A DNA stretch of 41,429 nucleotides from Streptomyces sp. NRRL F-525 (GTDB taxonomy: Bacteria > Actinomycetota > Actinomycetes > Streptomycetales > Streptomycetaceae): NCBI RefSeq assembly GCF_000716605.1, contig NZ_JNXE01000055.1, forward strand, positions 1-41,429, written 5' to 3'. A model generated the notes under the pieces. It was not told where the DNA came from and did no database searches. It worked only from the letters and a program-made list of their open reading frames with translations. Shown here piece after piece: positions 25,270 to 33,998 of the stretch. Each line of letters opens with the position of its first letter. The stretch's first letter is position 1. Made by a program: the position numbers and the translations under genes.

Positions 25270-27531
25270 ATGACGCAGACAGGTTTCCTGGCCGGCCCGA
25301 TCACCGGTCTCAAGTACGAAACCCCCACTCACCAGGGGCTCACGGGCGCCCAAGGTGAATTCCTGTACGAGGCGGGAAAGCGGGTCGCCTTCCTCGTCGG
25401 GGCGACACCCATCGGCAACGTCTCCGCCCGCTCCCGGGTGAACCTGGCGCAGATCGTCGCCCGTACAGACGGCGATGTCGCCAAGCTGCGCGACCCCGGG
25501 CTGACGAACATCGCCCGATTCGTGTTCACCCTCGGCCGGAAGAACGTCCGGGACCACGGGACACAGATCGCACCGGAGGTCCACGACATCATCGGCCGCC
25601 GGCACATCGACTTCCGGCACGACGCCGACTTCGCGGGCACCGCCGTCGCCGACAAGCTCCAGGCGTTCACCGACGACCCCGTCATCACTCAGCTCCTGCG
25701 GGATCTGAACGAAGCCGGAGTCTTCGAGGACACCGGCCCGCGAACTCTGTGCACGCCGGCGAACGCCCGCAATGAAGTGCGCCGCAACGCGATGGGCATC
25801 CTGCGGTTCCGCGACGTCAAGATCCCGCTGCGGAACGGCGAACACGTCCTCGCGGACGTTTTCCGGCCCGACCGGCCAGGCACCAGCCCGGTCGTCATCA
25901 GCTCGGGGCCCTACGGCAAAGCGTTCAACCACCACTCCATCGCGACCGTTGCCGACCTCGAAGAGCACGAGCTCATGGAGGACGACTACTTCTGCGGCAA
26001 TCCCGGCGGGCAGCCGTTCGAGAACCACGAAACGGTCAACACCGCCTCCTGGGTCCCCGACGGATATGCGGTCGTACGAACGGACATGCCCGGCGCCGGC
26101 AACAACCCCGGACAGCTCGCCCCCTGGGGGATCGCCGGAGCCGAGGCTCTTCGCGACTGCATCGAGTGGGCCGGCGTTCAACCCTGGTCGAACGGCAACG
26201 TCGGAACCTGGGGAATGTCCTACCTCGCGATGAGCCAGCACCAGGCCGCCAGCCTCAAGCCCGGGCACCTCAAAGCGATGATCGCCATCGGCACCGACGT
26301 GGACCTCTACGAGGAGGTCGCCTACAACGGCGGAATCTTCAACGAGCAGTTCTGGCACGTCTGGAAGGCGTCCGGGATCGACCCCGCGGTCGTGGGAACG
26401 CCCGACATCGCGGACTTCATCCAAACGCTGCAGGACAGCCCCTTCCGCGACACCGACCCGGACGCCGTTTTCGGACCACGGGCCGCTGTCTTCATGAGCC
26501 CCGACCTGACGGACGTCACCGTCCCCCTCTGGGCAGTCGCCGCCACCACGCACTCCGCCCACTTCCACCAACTCGGCGGCAGCAACGTCTACTTGGCCAC
26601 ACCGACCGCCAGCAAGAAGCTCGACCTCTGGGACGACTGGTTCCAGAAGTCCTACGCCGAGGAGACCGTCGCCGCCCACAAAGCGTTCTTCGACCACTGG
26701 CTCAAGGGGATCGACAACGACATCATGGCGGCCCCGCCCGTGCGCCTGGAGATCCGGTCCGGCAACGGCGCCGCGCTCGTCGTTCACGAGAACGAGTGGC
26801 CCCTCGCCCGCACCGAGTACCGCCGCTGGTACCTCGACACCTCTTCCGCACAGACAGCCCATCCGGCCGGAGAACGACAGTTCCTCCGGCTGGAGACAAA
26901 CGAGCCGACCGCCTCGGCGCAGCAGGCGTATCCCGCTGAGATCGCGCTGGTTCCCCCTGCCCGTGGAGCGGCCCTGCGCGTCGACGCCGCCTCGGCCCGG
27001 TCCGATCCGCGCGCGACCGGCATCTCGTTCCTCAGCGCGCCGCTGGCGGCCGACGCGATCCTCGCCGGATACGGCAGAGTCGGCTTGACGGTCTCGTCCA
27101 CCAGCCACGACATGGACATCTACGTGTCGATACGGGTCATCGACGAGGTAGGCCGCGAAGTCGACTTCACCGGATTCGCCACGAGCGGCTTCGGCGATCG
27201 CCCCATTCCTCTCATGAAGGGCTGGCTGAAAGCCTCACATCGGAAGATCGACGAAGAACGCAGCACGAACTACACCGTCAAACACACCCACCGCAAAGCC
27301 GACTACACCGAGCTCGTCCCGGACGAGGAGGTCGAGGTCGAAATCGAGTTGATCCCCAGCACCGGACTGCTCAGGAAAGGCCAACGCATCCGCGTCGACG
27401 TGCAGCCCTACGACGGCGTCGCACACGGCACGCACCACGCCTACGACCCCACCTACCACGACGGAACCGTCAACAGAGTGCACACGGGACCATCCCGCCT
27501 GGGCTACGTGCAACTGCCGATCGTCAATTGA
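25270..27531 (+). CDS. CocE/NonD-type (S15) serine hydrolase with an unusual N-terminal lipoprotein-like module
   Basis: A 753-residue fusion. Residues about 175-560 form an alpha/beta hydrolase of the X-Pro dipeptidyl-peptidase/CocE group: IPLRNGEHVLADVFRPDRPG, then VPDGYAVVRTDMPGAGNNPG, and the nucleophile Ser317 in GTWGMSYLAMS. Residues 560-750 are the jelly-roll domain found at the C-terminus (DMDIYVSIRVIDEVGREVDF, KGQRIRVDVQPYD). Residues 1-150 are different: FLAGPITGLKYETPTHQGLT, GAQGEFLYEAGKRVAFLVGA and DPGLTNIARFVFTLG follow the pattern FxDSxVxGLxY...GxTxxxGxFxYxxGExVxFxxG...NIxRLLxTL seen at the N-terminus of many Gram-negative lipoproteins. No signal peptide or lipobox precedes it here. 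Such enzymes cleave esters, amides or peptides; the substrate is unknown. GAGGAAG lies upstream of the ATG. Confidence 0.9.
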   Translation: MTQTGFLAGPITGLKYETPTHQGLTGAQGEFLYEAGKRVAFLVGATPIGNVSARSRVNLAQIVARTDGDVAKLRDPGLTNIARFVFTLGRKNVRDHGTQIAPEVHDIIGRRHIDFRHDADFAGTAVADKLQAFTDDPVITQLLRDLNEAGVFEDTGPRTLCTPANARNEVRRNAMGILRFRDVKIPLRNGEHVLADVFRPDRPGTSPVVISSGPYGKAFNHHSIATVADLEEHELMEDDYFCGNPGGQPFENHETVNTASWVPDGYAVVRTDMPGAGNNPGQLAPWGIAGAEALRDCIEWAGVQPWSNGNVGTWGMSYLAMSQHQAASLKPGHLKAMIAIGTDVDLYEEVAYNGGIFNEQFWHVWKASGIDPAVVGTPDIADFIQTLQDSPFRDTDPDAVFGPRAAVFMSPDLTDVTVPLWAVAATTHSAHFHQLGGSNVYLATPTASKKLDLWDDWFQKSYAEETVAAHKAFFDHWLKGIDNDIMAAPPVRLEIRSGNGAALVVHENEWPLARTEYRRWYLDTSSAQTAHPAGERQFLRLETNEPTASAQQAYPAEIALVPPARGAALRVDAASARSDPRATGISFLSAPLAADAILAGYGRVGLTVSSTSHDMDIYVSIRVIDEVGREVDFTGFATSGFGDRPIPLMKGWLKASHRKIDEERSTNYTVKHTHRKADYTELVPDEEVEVEIELIPSTGLLRKGQRIRVDVQPYDGVAHGTHHAYDPTYHDGTVNRVHTGPSRLGYVQLPIVN

Positions 27532-27586
27532 CACCACCGTAGGTCGCTGCTGGAACTCGGGCTCGACCCCAGTGCTGGATTCCTCG

Positions 27587-28237
27587 TCAGGTGTACACAT
27601 CTCGGCGCCGCAGCAGACCGGCCACGGGTTCGCCGGACCCGCCCCGGCCGTGGTCGACGAACCCCACCAGCCGGTGGTGTCCGAAGGTCTTCTTCCAGGT
27701 CGCGGCCGCATCCTGCTTCTCGGAGTGTGCGATGACGAGCACCCCGTCCAGGTCCGCGGTCACCTGACCGTCGGCATCCGGAGCTGCCTGACCGGCCAAC
27801 GTCCGGACGTGTTCACGTACTTCGGCCCGGGCAGTACGGATCGCCGTCAGGGCTCGATCCCCGCCCGACGCGAGGGTGTCGATCGACCGGGACACCGTCG
27901 GATCGGCGGCCACCGGCCCCAACACCGCAGGCTCGGCCCGAAGCATGCCCACATCCGCCAGGCAGTCCCCGCCCAGCGCGAGGGCGAGCGCCACATCAAG
28001 CAGGACCTTGCCTGGATCATGCACCGCCCGCGCCTTGCGCCACGGCGCCGACGCCGCCGGTATCGCCCTGTCCGGGCCGCCCTTGCGGATCGTCTCCACA
28101 AGCAGCACACCGCCGGCCTGGGAGACCACCACGCGACGACCTGGACCCTAGACGAGTCCTATCGTTGCAGGTCAGGAGCACTCTCCGCGTTTCTGATCAC
28201 CTACCTGACGCTCTGCCATGTGAAAGCGCGAGGTTAG
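27587..28237 (-). mobile_element. IS1380-family element, 5' part only (transposase N-terminal fragment)
   Basis: The minus-strand frame from a GTG at 28132 encodes 181 residues of the N-terminal half of an IS1380 transposase: VSQAGGVLLVETIRK, DPGKVLLDVALALALGGDCL, ADVGMLRAEPAVLGP, DPTVSRSIDTLASGG, DGQVTADLDGVLVIAHSEKQ, WKKTFGHHRLVGF. It ends abruptly at 27587, and the catalytic C-terminal half is absent. The upstream noncoding part continues to the element end near 28237 (GCGCGAGGTTAG), which is repeated at the second IS1380 stub (CCCGAGGTTAG at 28933-28943). The block GTTGCAGGTCAGGAGCACT is shared by both stubs. It directly abuts the 3' end of the NTF2-like gene. Confidence 0.85.
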
Positions 28238-28677
28238 GAAACACCCTTGCGCAACGACGCGAGGAGGCGGTCCAGGTCCCCGCGTGCCGTGTACGTACGG
28301 ATCGGGTCGATGTAGTCGCGAGACTCGATGATCTGACCGTCCCGCACACGCATGACGAAGACGCAGGGCACCTTGGACCTGGAATCGTCCGGCAACGTGA
28401 ACTCGTAGGCGAACTCGGCGACGATCACTTCAGGATCGACGGTCTCGTGAACGACGACATCGACGACACTCCTCTTCGGCAAGGACTCCCGAACTTCCGG
28501 CGGCACCGTGAAGTGCTCCCGAAGCGCACGCCGACTCGTCAACGGCTCGGACTCCGGCGTCGCCATCGGATGCCGGACATCGGTGACCTCGCCATACAGG
28601 TCCGGCAACTCGCTCGAGTTCCCGTCGGCGACCCCATGAACAAGCTGGAGAAACACCTCGCGCGGACTCAGACTCAC
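28234..28677 (-). CDS. NTF2/SnoaL-like protein
   Basis: A 147-residue protein with the NTF2/SnoaL fold pattern: an N-terminal helix (PREVFLQLVHGVADGN), PDLYGEVTDVRHPMATPE, then strands EVIVAEFAYEFTLPDDS and VPCVFVMRVRDGQIIESRDY. The family includes limonene-epoxide hydrolases, polyketide cyclases and many stress-related proteins; this one is not assignable. GTG start at 28675-28677 with GGGGGG 4 bases upstream, preferred over a TTG 12 bases earlier. Its stop codon TAA is formed within the end sequence of the neighbouring IS1380 element, so the last residues may be altered by the insertion. It is bracketed by two IS1380 stubs in the same orientation. Confidence 0.75.
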   Translation of the reverse strand: MSLSPREVFLQLVHGVADGNSSELPDLYGEVTDVRHPMATPESEPLTSRRALREHFTVPPEVRESLPKRSVVDVVVHETVDPEVIVAEFAYEFTLPDDSRSKVPCVFVMRVRDGQIIESRDYIDPIRTYTARGDLDRLLASLRKGVS

Positions 28678-28724
28678 AAGACCCCCCAAGTGATACGCAC
28701 AGGCAGCTGACGATCATTATCGCC

Positions 28725-28943
28725 GGACGCGGGCCCGTACTGCGGACTGTCTCGACCAGCAGCACCCCACCCGTCCGATTCCCCCCGTGGCGCTGGACAC
28801 GGACATGCGGTCTTCACCTGGGAAGTGCTCCTTCGACAGCAACGGCCAGGACCCTCCACAGGTCTCACCGTTGCAGGTCAGGAGCACTTCTCGCGTCTCT
28901 GAGCAAGCGGTAGACGGCACCGCTCGTGAAAACCCGAGGTTAG
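28725..28943 (-). mobile_element. Second IS1380-family stub (5' end only)
   Basis: Only the start of the element remains. The end sequence CCCGAGGTTAG at 28933-28943 and GTTGCAGGTCAGGAGCACT (about 28871-28889) match the first IS1380 stub. The coding start reads GGVLLVETVRSTGP, matching GGVLLVETIRKGGP of the first copy, and then the similarity breaks off near 28725. The rest of the transposase has been replaced by the sequence upstream of the NTF2-like gene. It lies inside the 3' end of the ISL3 transposase gene. Confidence 0.75.
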
Positions 28944-30554
28944 TGCCGCCGGAGTTCCAGTACACGGTGAGTCTGGCGATCGCGGCTTCCAGGTCGGTGG
29001 TGAGCCCGTGAGCGAATCCAGTGATTCCGGGAAGCCGTGAGGTGCGGGCGGCGCTGATCCAGACCGGTAGGTCAGCGCCGGTGCGTCGGGCGAGTATCTG
29101 GGCGAAGTCGCGTACGAGGTTGTGGGTTTGATGCAGCTAGAGGCAGGCGTCGAGAACGGCCTTGAGCCCGGTGGTTTCTTCTTCGGTGAGGGTGTCGGGG
29201 TGGCGGGTGATCCAGCCGACGACGGTCTGCACCGATGGCCCCGCAGCGGCCGGAACAGGTGCGTCGGGCCACTCCAGGCGCCTGCGGGCCCAGTCCCGCA
29301 GGCTGGTGTAGGGCACCTGGTCGCCGCAGCCGGCGAGTTCTTCGCGCAGTTCCTTGATGGTGATCGTGCCATTGGTTTCGTCGATGCGTCGTTGCAGGTG
29401 GGGCCGGTGCACGTCGAGGCGGCTGGGACGGGTTCGGCGTCCGGTGACCATGTCCTGCCAGCGGGCGGCCCGTGCGTACCGCTGGACGGTATGGCGTCCC
29501 CAACCCTGGTGGCGGGCGATGGCCCGCAAGCCCAACCTTCGCTCAACAGGCCATGGACCAGGGCGTGATGGACCCGCATCCGCTCCGCTCGACGGCCGGT
29601 CGGCACTACGGTGACGGGCCGCTCGGCCTTGCTGTCGAAAGTCCGTGTGCCGGTGGACTCGCGGTCCGGTGGAGGGACAGCGGTGCGCAGGCAGTCGCGA
29701 TCCGCCGCGACGCACTTCTCGACGGCCTGGCCGAGGTTTTGAAGGATATGAAACCGGTCCGCGACTTGCAGCGCGTCCGGGGCGCCGAGCGCGGCGCCCT
29801 CGGCGTAAGCGCCCGCACGGTCCCTGCAGATCACTTCTACTCCTGGGTGTGCCTTGAGCCAGGCCGCCAGCGGTGCGGCTTCGCGTGTGGGCAGGACATC
29901 GACGGGCTTGTGCCGTTCGCCGTCCGTGATCACGGTGACGTACGAGTGGCCGCGGCGGGTGGCGAAGTCGTCGACCCCAAGGACCCGCGGCGTGTTGAAC
30001 TGCGGGTCCGGCAAGGCCATTACCCGGCGCAGGAGCGTCATCCGCCCGGCACCGAGGCCCAGTTGGGCCGCCACCCTCGCGCCGGCCCGTCCTGCCAGTG
30101 CGAGCCCGATACGCTCCAGGACGCGGTCGAGCCGGGTGGTGAAACGCGCGTACGGACAGGTCAGCCGTGTGAAGGGCTCGACGAACGTGCGTCGAAGACA
30201 GGCACTCGTGTCACAGACGAAGCGCCGGACCTTCAGCCGGATCACGACACTCCGCTCGCCGAGCGGGAGATCCCGCAGTCTGCGCTGACAGGAGCCGTGC
30301 ACTCGCTCCGAACAGTGGCCGCAGCCCGGGCAGGCCGCACCGGCCTTGCTGCCTCTGGCCACGATCTCGACCGTCCCGAAGGCGGTGGCTACCTCCTCGA
30401 CGTCCACCTCGTCGATCCCGTCGAACACGAGCGCTTTCCAGAACGGTGCGTCGGCCTGCGTGAACGGAACCGTCACTGAAGACCGCTCCAAAGTACGGAG
30501 CTCCGCACCTACTTGATGGAGCGTCAGCAACCGCTCTTCGCCGGCACGGCGCAC
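28944..30554 (-). pseudogene. ISL3-family transposase, broken by frameshift, nonsense codon and 3' truncation
   Basis: The N-terminal half is intact: zinc-finger part [20 protein letters not shown], then [20 protein letters not shown] (DDE domain), [20 protein letters not shown] and [20 protein letters not shown]. Near 29540 the frame shifts by one base; the correct continuation reads [31 protein letters not shown] and [17 protein letters not shown] in another frame. That frame stops at a TAG (29137-29139), after which homology continues ([41 protein letters not shown]). It ends where the family has GGTEGVNTKTK, exactly at the end of the second IS1380 stub, so that element inserted into this gene. 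It is non-functional. Confidence 0.88.
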
Positions 30555-30706
30555 GCCGTCTCACGCACGAGCAGCCGTCCGCAATCGAGTTGCGGGGTGA
30601 GCGGATGGATCCAGCTGCCTCGGGCGCGATGGCGGATCAGCACGGGCCAGGTGAGGCCGTGGCCGTGGTCAAGGCGGGCGACGAGCCACTCCTGAGTCTC
30701 GGACAC
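30555..30706. other. Short unassigned segment upstream of the ISL3 remnant
   Basis: A minus-strand stretch reads EWLVARLDHGHGLTWPVLIR, then HRARGSWIHPL, which looks like a piece of a real protein, perhaps a gene disrupted when the ISL3 element entered. It is too short to identify. No ISL3 terminal repeats were recognised. Confidence 0.35.
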
Positions 30707-31327
30707 TCACGCCCGGCTGGAGAGAGGAGCTCGAAGCTCCACCCGCAGTCGGATCGAAGTGTCGATGGTCAGTCCCATGCTGGAATAGCGAAGATCTTTC
30801 GAGTAGCTCGCGATGAGGTCGAGGTCCCGCAGTTGCCGCTGCAACTCAGAGGTCAGCGCTTCGTCCGAATCAGGGACGAGGTCGTCTTCTTCCTGCTCGG
30901 CCAGGAACTCAAGGTGTTGGTCAACGGCCTCCACCGCCCGGCGACTGGTCCAGGTGGCGAAGTCGTGGCAGCCGAACAGATAGGCGTGCGCGGCATACAA
31001 CGTCGCCGCTGCGGCAGACTCGTCTGCATCATCGGGCCCGTCCTGGCCGTCGTTGTGGCAGTACTCGCTGAGCATGTACTCGGCGACACCGCGCTTCACC
31101 GCCGAGAAGGCCGTCGAGTCACCGAGGACGCCCTCCCACACGGAGTTCAACAGGGGACGAAGGCTCACCGTGAACGGCGCCTGCTCGTCAGTGGGCAGTC
31201 CCTCGTGCCAGCTCATGAGCCGTTCCGCGACACCAGCAGCAAAAACGCCGCGTTCCCCAGGCGAGATGGCCTTCAGCCGCTCCTCCACCAGCACCGAAAG
31301 CTCCTGCCACGTGTCCATACGAGCCAT
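30707..31327 (-). CDS. Hypothetical helical protein, DUF416-like
   Basis: A 206-residue acidic, all-helical protein. The pattern WQELSVLVEERLKAISPGER, GVFAAGVAERLMSWHEGLP, then an acidic loop DGQDGPDDADESAAAA and AHAYLFGCHDFATWTSRRAV followed by EAVDQHLEFLAEQEEDDL resembles DUF416-type proteins, which often occur singly or as immunity-like proteins. The similarity is from memory of the pattern and is uncertain. Start ATG at 31327 or the ATG 9 bases downstream (MDTWQEL), with GGGG before the first. No neighbouring toxin gene is visible. Confidence 0.6.
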   Translation of the reverse strand: MARMDTWQELSVLVEERLKAISPGERGVFAAGVAERLMSWHEGLPTDEQAPFTVSLRPLLNSVWEGVLGDSTAFSAVKRGVAEYMLSEYCHNDGQDGPDDADESAAAATLYAAHAYLFGCHDFATWTSRRAVEAVDQHLEFLAEQEEDDLVPDSDEALTSELQRQLRDLDLIASYSKDLRYSSMGLTIDTSIRLRVELRAPLSSRA

Positions 31328-31751
31328 CCCCGAGTCGTGAAACCAGCGCACTCACGCCAGCAACGGCGATCATTGCATCCACCACCGACAACACATCGGG
31401 CGAGGCTCCCTGGCTCTGAGCGCGGGGATACAGCCGGGCAGGCTTCCCCGCCCCACCCCGGGGACCAAATCGCTCGGGACGGGGACCTGGTGACGCTCCG
31501 CGACCGCTCCCCAAGATCTGTGCCAGAGCCCGAATCGCGCCGCCGTAGCCACGCCCGGTCGGCGGTGCCGCGCTGCTGGGGCAGGTCGAGGGCCGCATCG
31601 AGGCAAGTGTGTCGACGTGGATCGGCGCCCGGACTTGCCACTGGCGGGCCGGGGCCAGGTGGTCGCGATCGACATGTGCACCGTGTTCAAAGCTGCGGTG
31701 CGCGATTCGTCGCCGCACGCCAGATCGAGAGATACATAAAGGATTCATATA
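31328..31751. other. Gene-free region before the MarR operon
   Basis: About 420 bases with no recognisable gene; all open frames are Arg/Pro/Ser-rich chance frames. The last 30 bases before the MarR operator are AT-rich (ATACATAAAGGATTCATATA) and probably contain its promoter. Confidence 0.4.
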
Positions 31752-31765
31752 AAGCAGCTATGCTT
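31752..31765 (+). promoter_or_regulatory. Palindrome overlapping the MarR promoter and start
   Basis: AAGCA-GCTA-TGCTT is a perfect 5-bp-arm palindrome ending 5 bases before the GTG start of the MarR gene. TATGCT within it fits a -10 box, which would put the transcription start at or next to the GTG; no ribosome binding site is present. This suggests a leaderless mRNA with an autoregulatory MarR site on the promoter. Confidence 0.5.
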
Positions 31766-31770
31766 CAGGC

Positions 31771-32229
31771 GTGAGTCGCCGAGACGCCGCGCACGGCGCT
31801 TCCGATGCCATCGGGTCAGCCCTCTACGGTCTGGCCACCAGGGCCGTGAGACGCCTTCCCCGCGACATGAGCCTGACGTCCGCCGCCACCTTGGCCACCC
31901 TGGACAAGACCGGCCCTCGACGGATCACCGATCTGGCGGTGGCCGAGGGCGTCACCCAGCCCGCGATGACCGTCCTGGTCCGGGTGATGGAGGAATCCGG
32001 GCTGGTCGAGCGGAAGGGCGATCCGTCCGACAAGCGGGTCACGCTGGTGTGCCTGACCGAGGCCGGCGCGTCGTACGTCCGGACGCGACGCCGGGCGGGC
32101 GTCGACGCGTACGCGCGGTTGATCGACGAACTCACCGGTGACGAGGTCGAGGCCTTGGCGGCAGCCCTTCCGGCGCTGCAGCATCTGGCGGAGCTCGAAA
32201 GCCACGCCCGGGAGGAGTCGGACCGGTGA
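31771..32229 (+). CDS. MarR-family transcriptional regulator
   Basis: A 152-residue winged-helix regulator: MSLTSAATLATLDKTGPRRI, TDLAVAEGVTQPAMTVLVRV, MEESGLVERKGDPSDKRVTL, VCLTEAGASYVRTRRR. The DPSDKR wing and the recognition helix are typical. GTG start, no Shine-Dalgarno sequence; TATGCT lies 8 bases upstream, fitting a leaderless start. Its stop overlaps the GTG of the MFS transporter (GTGA), so the two genes are co-translated. It most likely represses the operon and is released by a drug or phenolic compound exported by the pump. Confidence 0.95.
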   Translation: MSRRDAAHGASDAIGSALYGLATRAVRRLPRDMSLTSAATLATLDKTGPRRITDLAVAEGVTQPAMTVLVRVMEESGLVERKGDPSDKRVTLVCLTEAGASYVRTRRRAGVDAYARLIDELTGDEVEALAAALPALQHLAELESHAREESDR

Positions 32230-33656
32230 CCGCGGCCCAGGCCCATGACCAGCCCATGAGCACTGCCCTGATACGTTCCGAGGGACGTCTGCTGGTCCCC
32301 GCCCTGACGTTCATCGCCCTGGTCGTGGCCGCGGTCGCCAGCCTCGGGACACCGCTGATCACCAGCGTGGCGACCACGTTCCACGTCTCCCTCGACAGCG
32401 CGCAGTGGACGCTGACCATCGCCCTGCTCAGCGGCGCCGTCGCCACACCCGTCCTCGGCCGGCTCGGAGCCGGTCCGCACCGGCGGGCCACGATTCTCGC
32501 CACGCTGGCGATCGTCGTCGCCGACAGCGCCCTCACCGTGCTTCCGCTGCCGTTCGCCTGGCTGCTCGTGGGCAGAGCGGCCCAAGGTGTCGGGCTCGGT
32601 CTCACGGCGCTGATGATGGGCGTGGCCCGCGACCATCTGCCCGAGGAGCGCAGCGCGGCCACAATCGCCCTCATCTCCGTGGTCTCCATAATCGGAGCCG
32701 GCGTCGGCTACCCACTAGCCGCGCTGCTCGCCGAGTTCGGCGGACTGCGGGCCGCCTACGGCCTCGGCCTGCTCGTCACCGCCATCGCCTTCGTGACCGC
32801 GTGGCGCTCCATGCCCGCGGCTCCCGAAGGCCGCTCCGCTGACATGAACGTGGCCGGTGCGCTCGTCCTGGCGGGTGGATTGCTCCTCGTCCTGTTCCTG
32901 GCCGGCGAGAGGAGCCTGTGGAGCCGACACCTCGCCGTGGCGGTGACCCTTGCCGTCGCCGCCGTACTCCTGCTCTGCGTCCGGATCGTTTCCGAACTGC
33001 TGGCCAAGACGCCCCTGGTCGACGTCCGGGCGGTGCGGCACCCGGCGGTCGCCGGGGCGAACATCGCCATGTTCGTCGGCGGGAGCGGCATGTACCTCCT
33101 GCTCACGCTCATCACCCGCTACGCGCAGACGCCGTACAGCGCCGGCTACGGCTTCGGACTGACCACCTTCGTGGCGGGGCTGGTCCTCATCCCGTTCTCC
33201 GTGCTGGGGTTCGTCGCCGGCAAGCTCACTCCGTGGGTCCGTGAACGGATCGACGGCCCCCTGCTCCTGGCCGGCAGCGCCGTCATCGTAGGCGGCGAGT
33301 TCGTCCTGTTCGCCACCGCCCGGTCCAACCTGGCCGAACTGCTCGCGGCCATGGGCGTGCTGGGCTTCGGCGTCGGCAGCTTCTCGGCCGCCATGCCCGG
33401 CGTCATCCTGGCCGTCACCCCCAAGAGCGAGACGTCGAGCGCCATGAGCTTCAACTACGCCGTCCGCAGCGTCGGGTACTCCCTGGGCAGCGCGATCGGC
33501 GGCCTGATCCTCGCCGCGGGCACCGGCCCCGGCCACCTCTTCCCCGACGACAGCGCCTACACCACCGTGGCGTTGGTCGGCATCGGTGCCATGGCGATCA
33601 CGACGCTGGCAAGCCTTGCTCTCGCCCGCCGACGCTCGTCCGCGACCAACTCGTAA
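32226..33656 (+). CDS. MFS drug efflux transporter (DHA2-type, 14 helices)
   Basis: A 476-residue integral membrane protein with about 14 hydrophobic segments, the DHA2 drug:H+ antiporter topology. LGRLGAGPHRRATILATLAI fits the loop between helices 2 and 3, and LLVGRAAQGVGLGLTALMMG fits the helix 4 region, with the R, Q and G pattern of exporters; GAGVGYPLAALLAEFGGLRA matches the antiporter motif C region in helix 5. The GTG start overlaps the MarR stop by 4 bases. Exported substrate unknown. Confidence 0.95.
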   Translation: MTAAQAHDQPMSTALIRSEGRLLVPALTFIALVVAAVASLGTPLITSVATTFHVSLDSAQWTLTIALLSGAVATPVLGRLGAGPHRRATILATLAIVVADSALTVLPLPFAWLLVGRAAQGVGLGLTALMMGVARDHLPEERSAATIALISVVSIIGAGVGYPLAALLAEFGGLRAAYGLGLLVTAIAFVTAWRSMPAAPEGRSADMNVAGALVLAGGLLLVLFLAGERSLWSRHLAVAVTLAVAAVLLLCVRIVSELLAKTPLVDVRAVRHPAVAGANIAMFVGGSGMYLLLTLITRYAQTPYSAGYGFGLTTFVAGLVLIPFSVLGFVAGKLTPWVRERIDGPLLLAGSAVIVGGEFVLFATARSNLAELLAAMGVLGFGVGSFSAAMPGVILAVTPKSETSSAMSFNYAVRSVGYSLGSAIGGLILAAGTGPGHLFPDDSAYTTVALVGIGAMAITTLASLALARRRSSATNS

Positions 33657-33689
33657 GTTGGATGCACTCATCTCAACACTGGAGGTTCC

Positions 33690-33983
33690 ATGCCCAAGGG
33701 CTACTGGGTCAGCGTCTACCGCGCCATTTCAGACCCTGAGAAGCTGGCCGCGTACAACAAGCTGGCCCCTGCGGCCGTCCAGGCAGGGGGCGGCCGGGTC
33801 ATCTCCCGTGGCGGAGGGGTGGTGGCGTATGACGCCGGAATCGCCGAGCGCACCATCCTGATCGAGTTCGACAGCTTCGAACAGGCCGTCGCGGCGCGCG
33901 AGAGTCCGGCCTACCAGGAGGCGCTGGCCGCACTTGCTGACGGCGTCGAGCGCGACTTCCGCATCATCGAAGGCATCGACTGA
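33690..33983 (+). CDS. DUF1330 family protein
   Basis: A 97-residue protein, the full length for DUF1330, a dimeric alpha/beta-barrel (ferredoxin-like) family: PKGYWVSVYRAISDPEKLAA, YNKLAPAAVQAGGGRVISRG, ERTILIEFDSFEQAVAARES, PAYQEALAALADGVERDFRI. ATG start with a perfect GGAGG 4 bases upstream. It lies 33 bases behind the MFS gene and before a hairpin, so it is the third gene of the MarR operon. Members resemble small monooxygenase-type folds but no activity is established for the family. Confidence 0.92.
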   Translation: MPKGYWVSVYRAISDPEKLAAYNKLAPAAVQAGGGRVISRGGGVVAYDAGIAERTILIEFDSFEQAVAARESPAYQEALAALADGVERDFRIIEGID

Positions 33984-33998
33984 CCGAGGTCCAGTCGC

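Noticed and set aside
24829..27108. A 759-codon minus-strand frame opposite the large hydrolase
   Set aside because: Mirror of the S15 hydrolase codons, Gly/Val/Asp-rich; the plus-strand protein has catalytic motifs and a ribosome site.
28718..28943. Inverted repeat flanks suggesting a composite transposon around the NTF2-like gene
   Set aside because: Both IS1380 stubs are in the same orientation and lack the transposase C-terminus, so no mobilisable unit remains.
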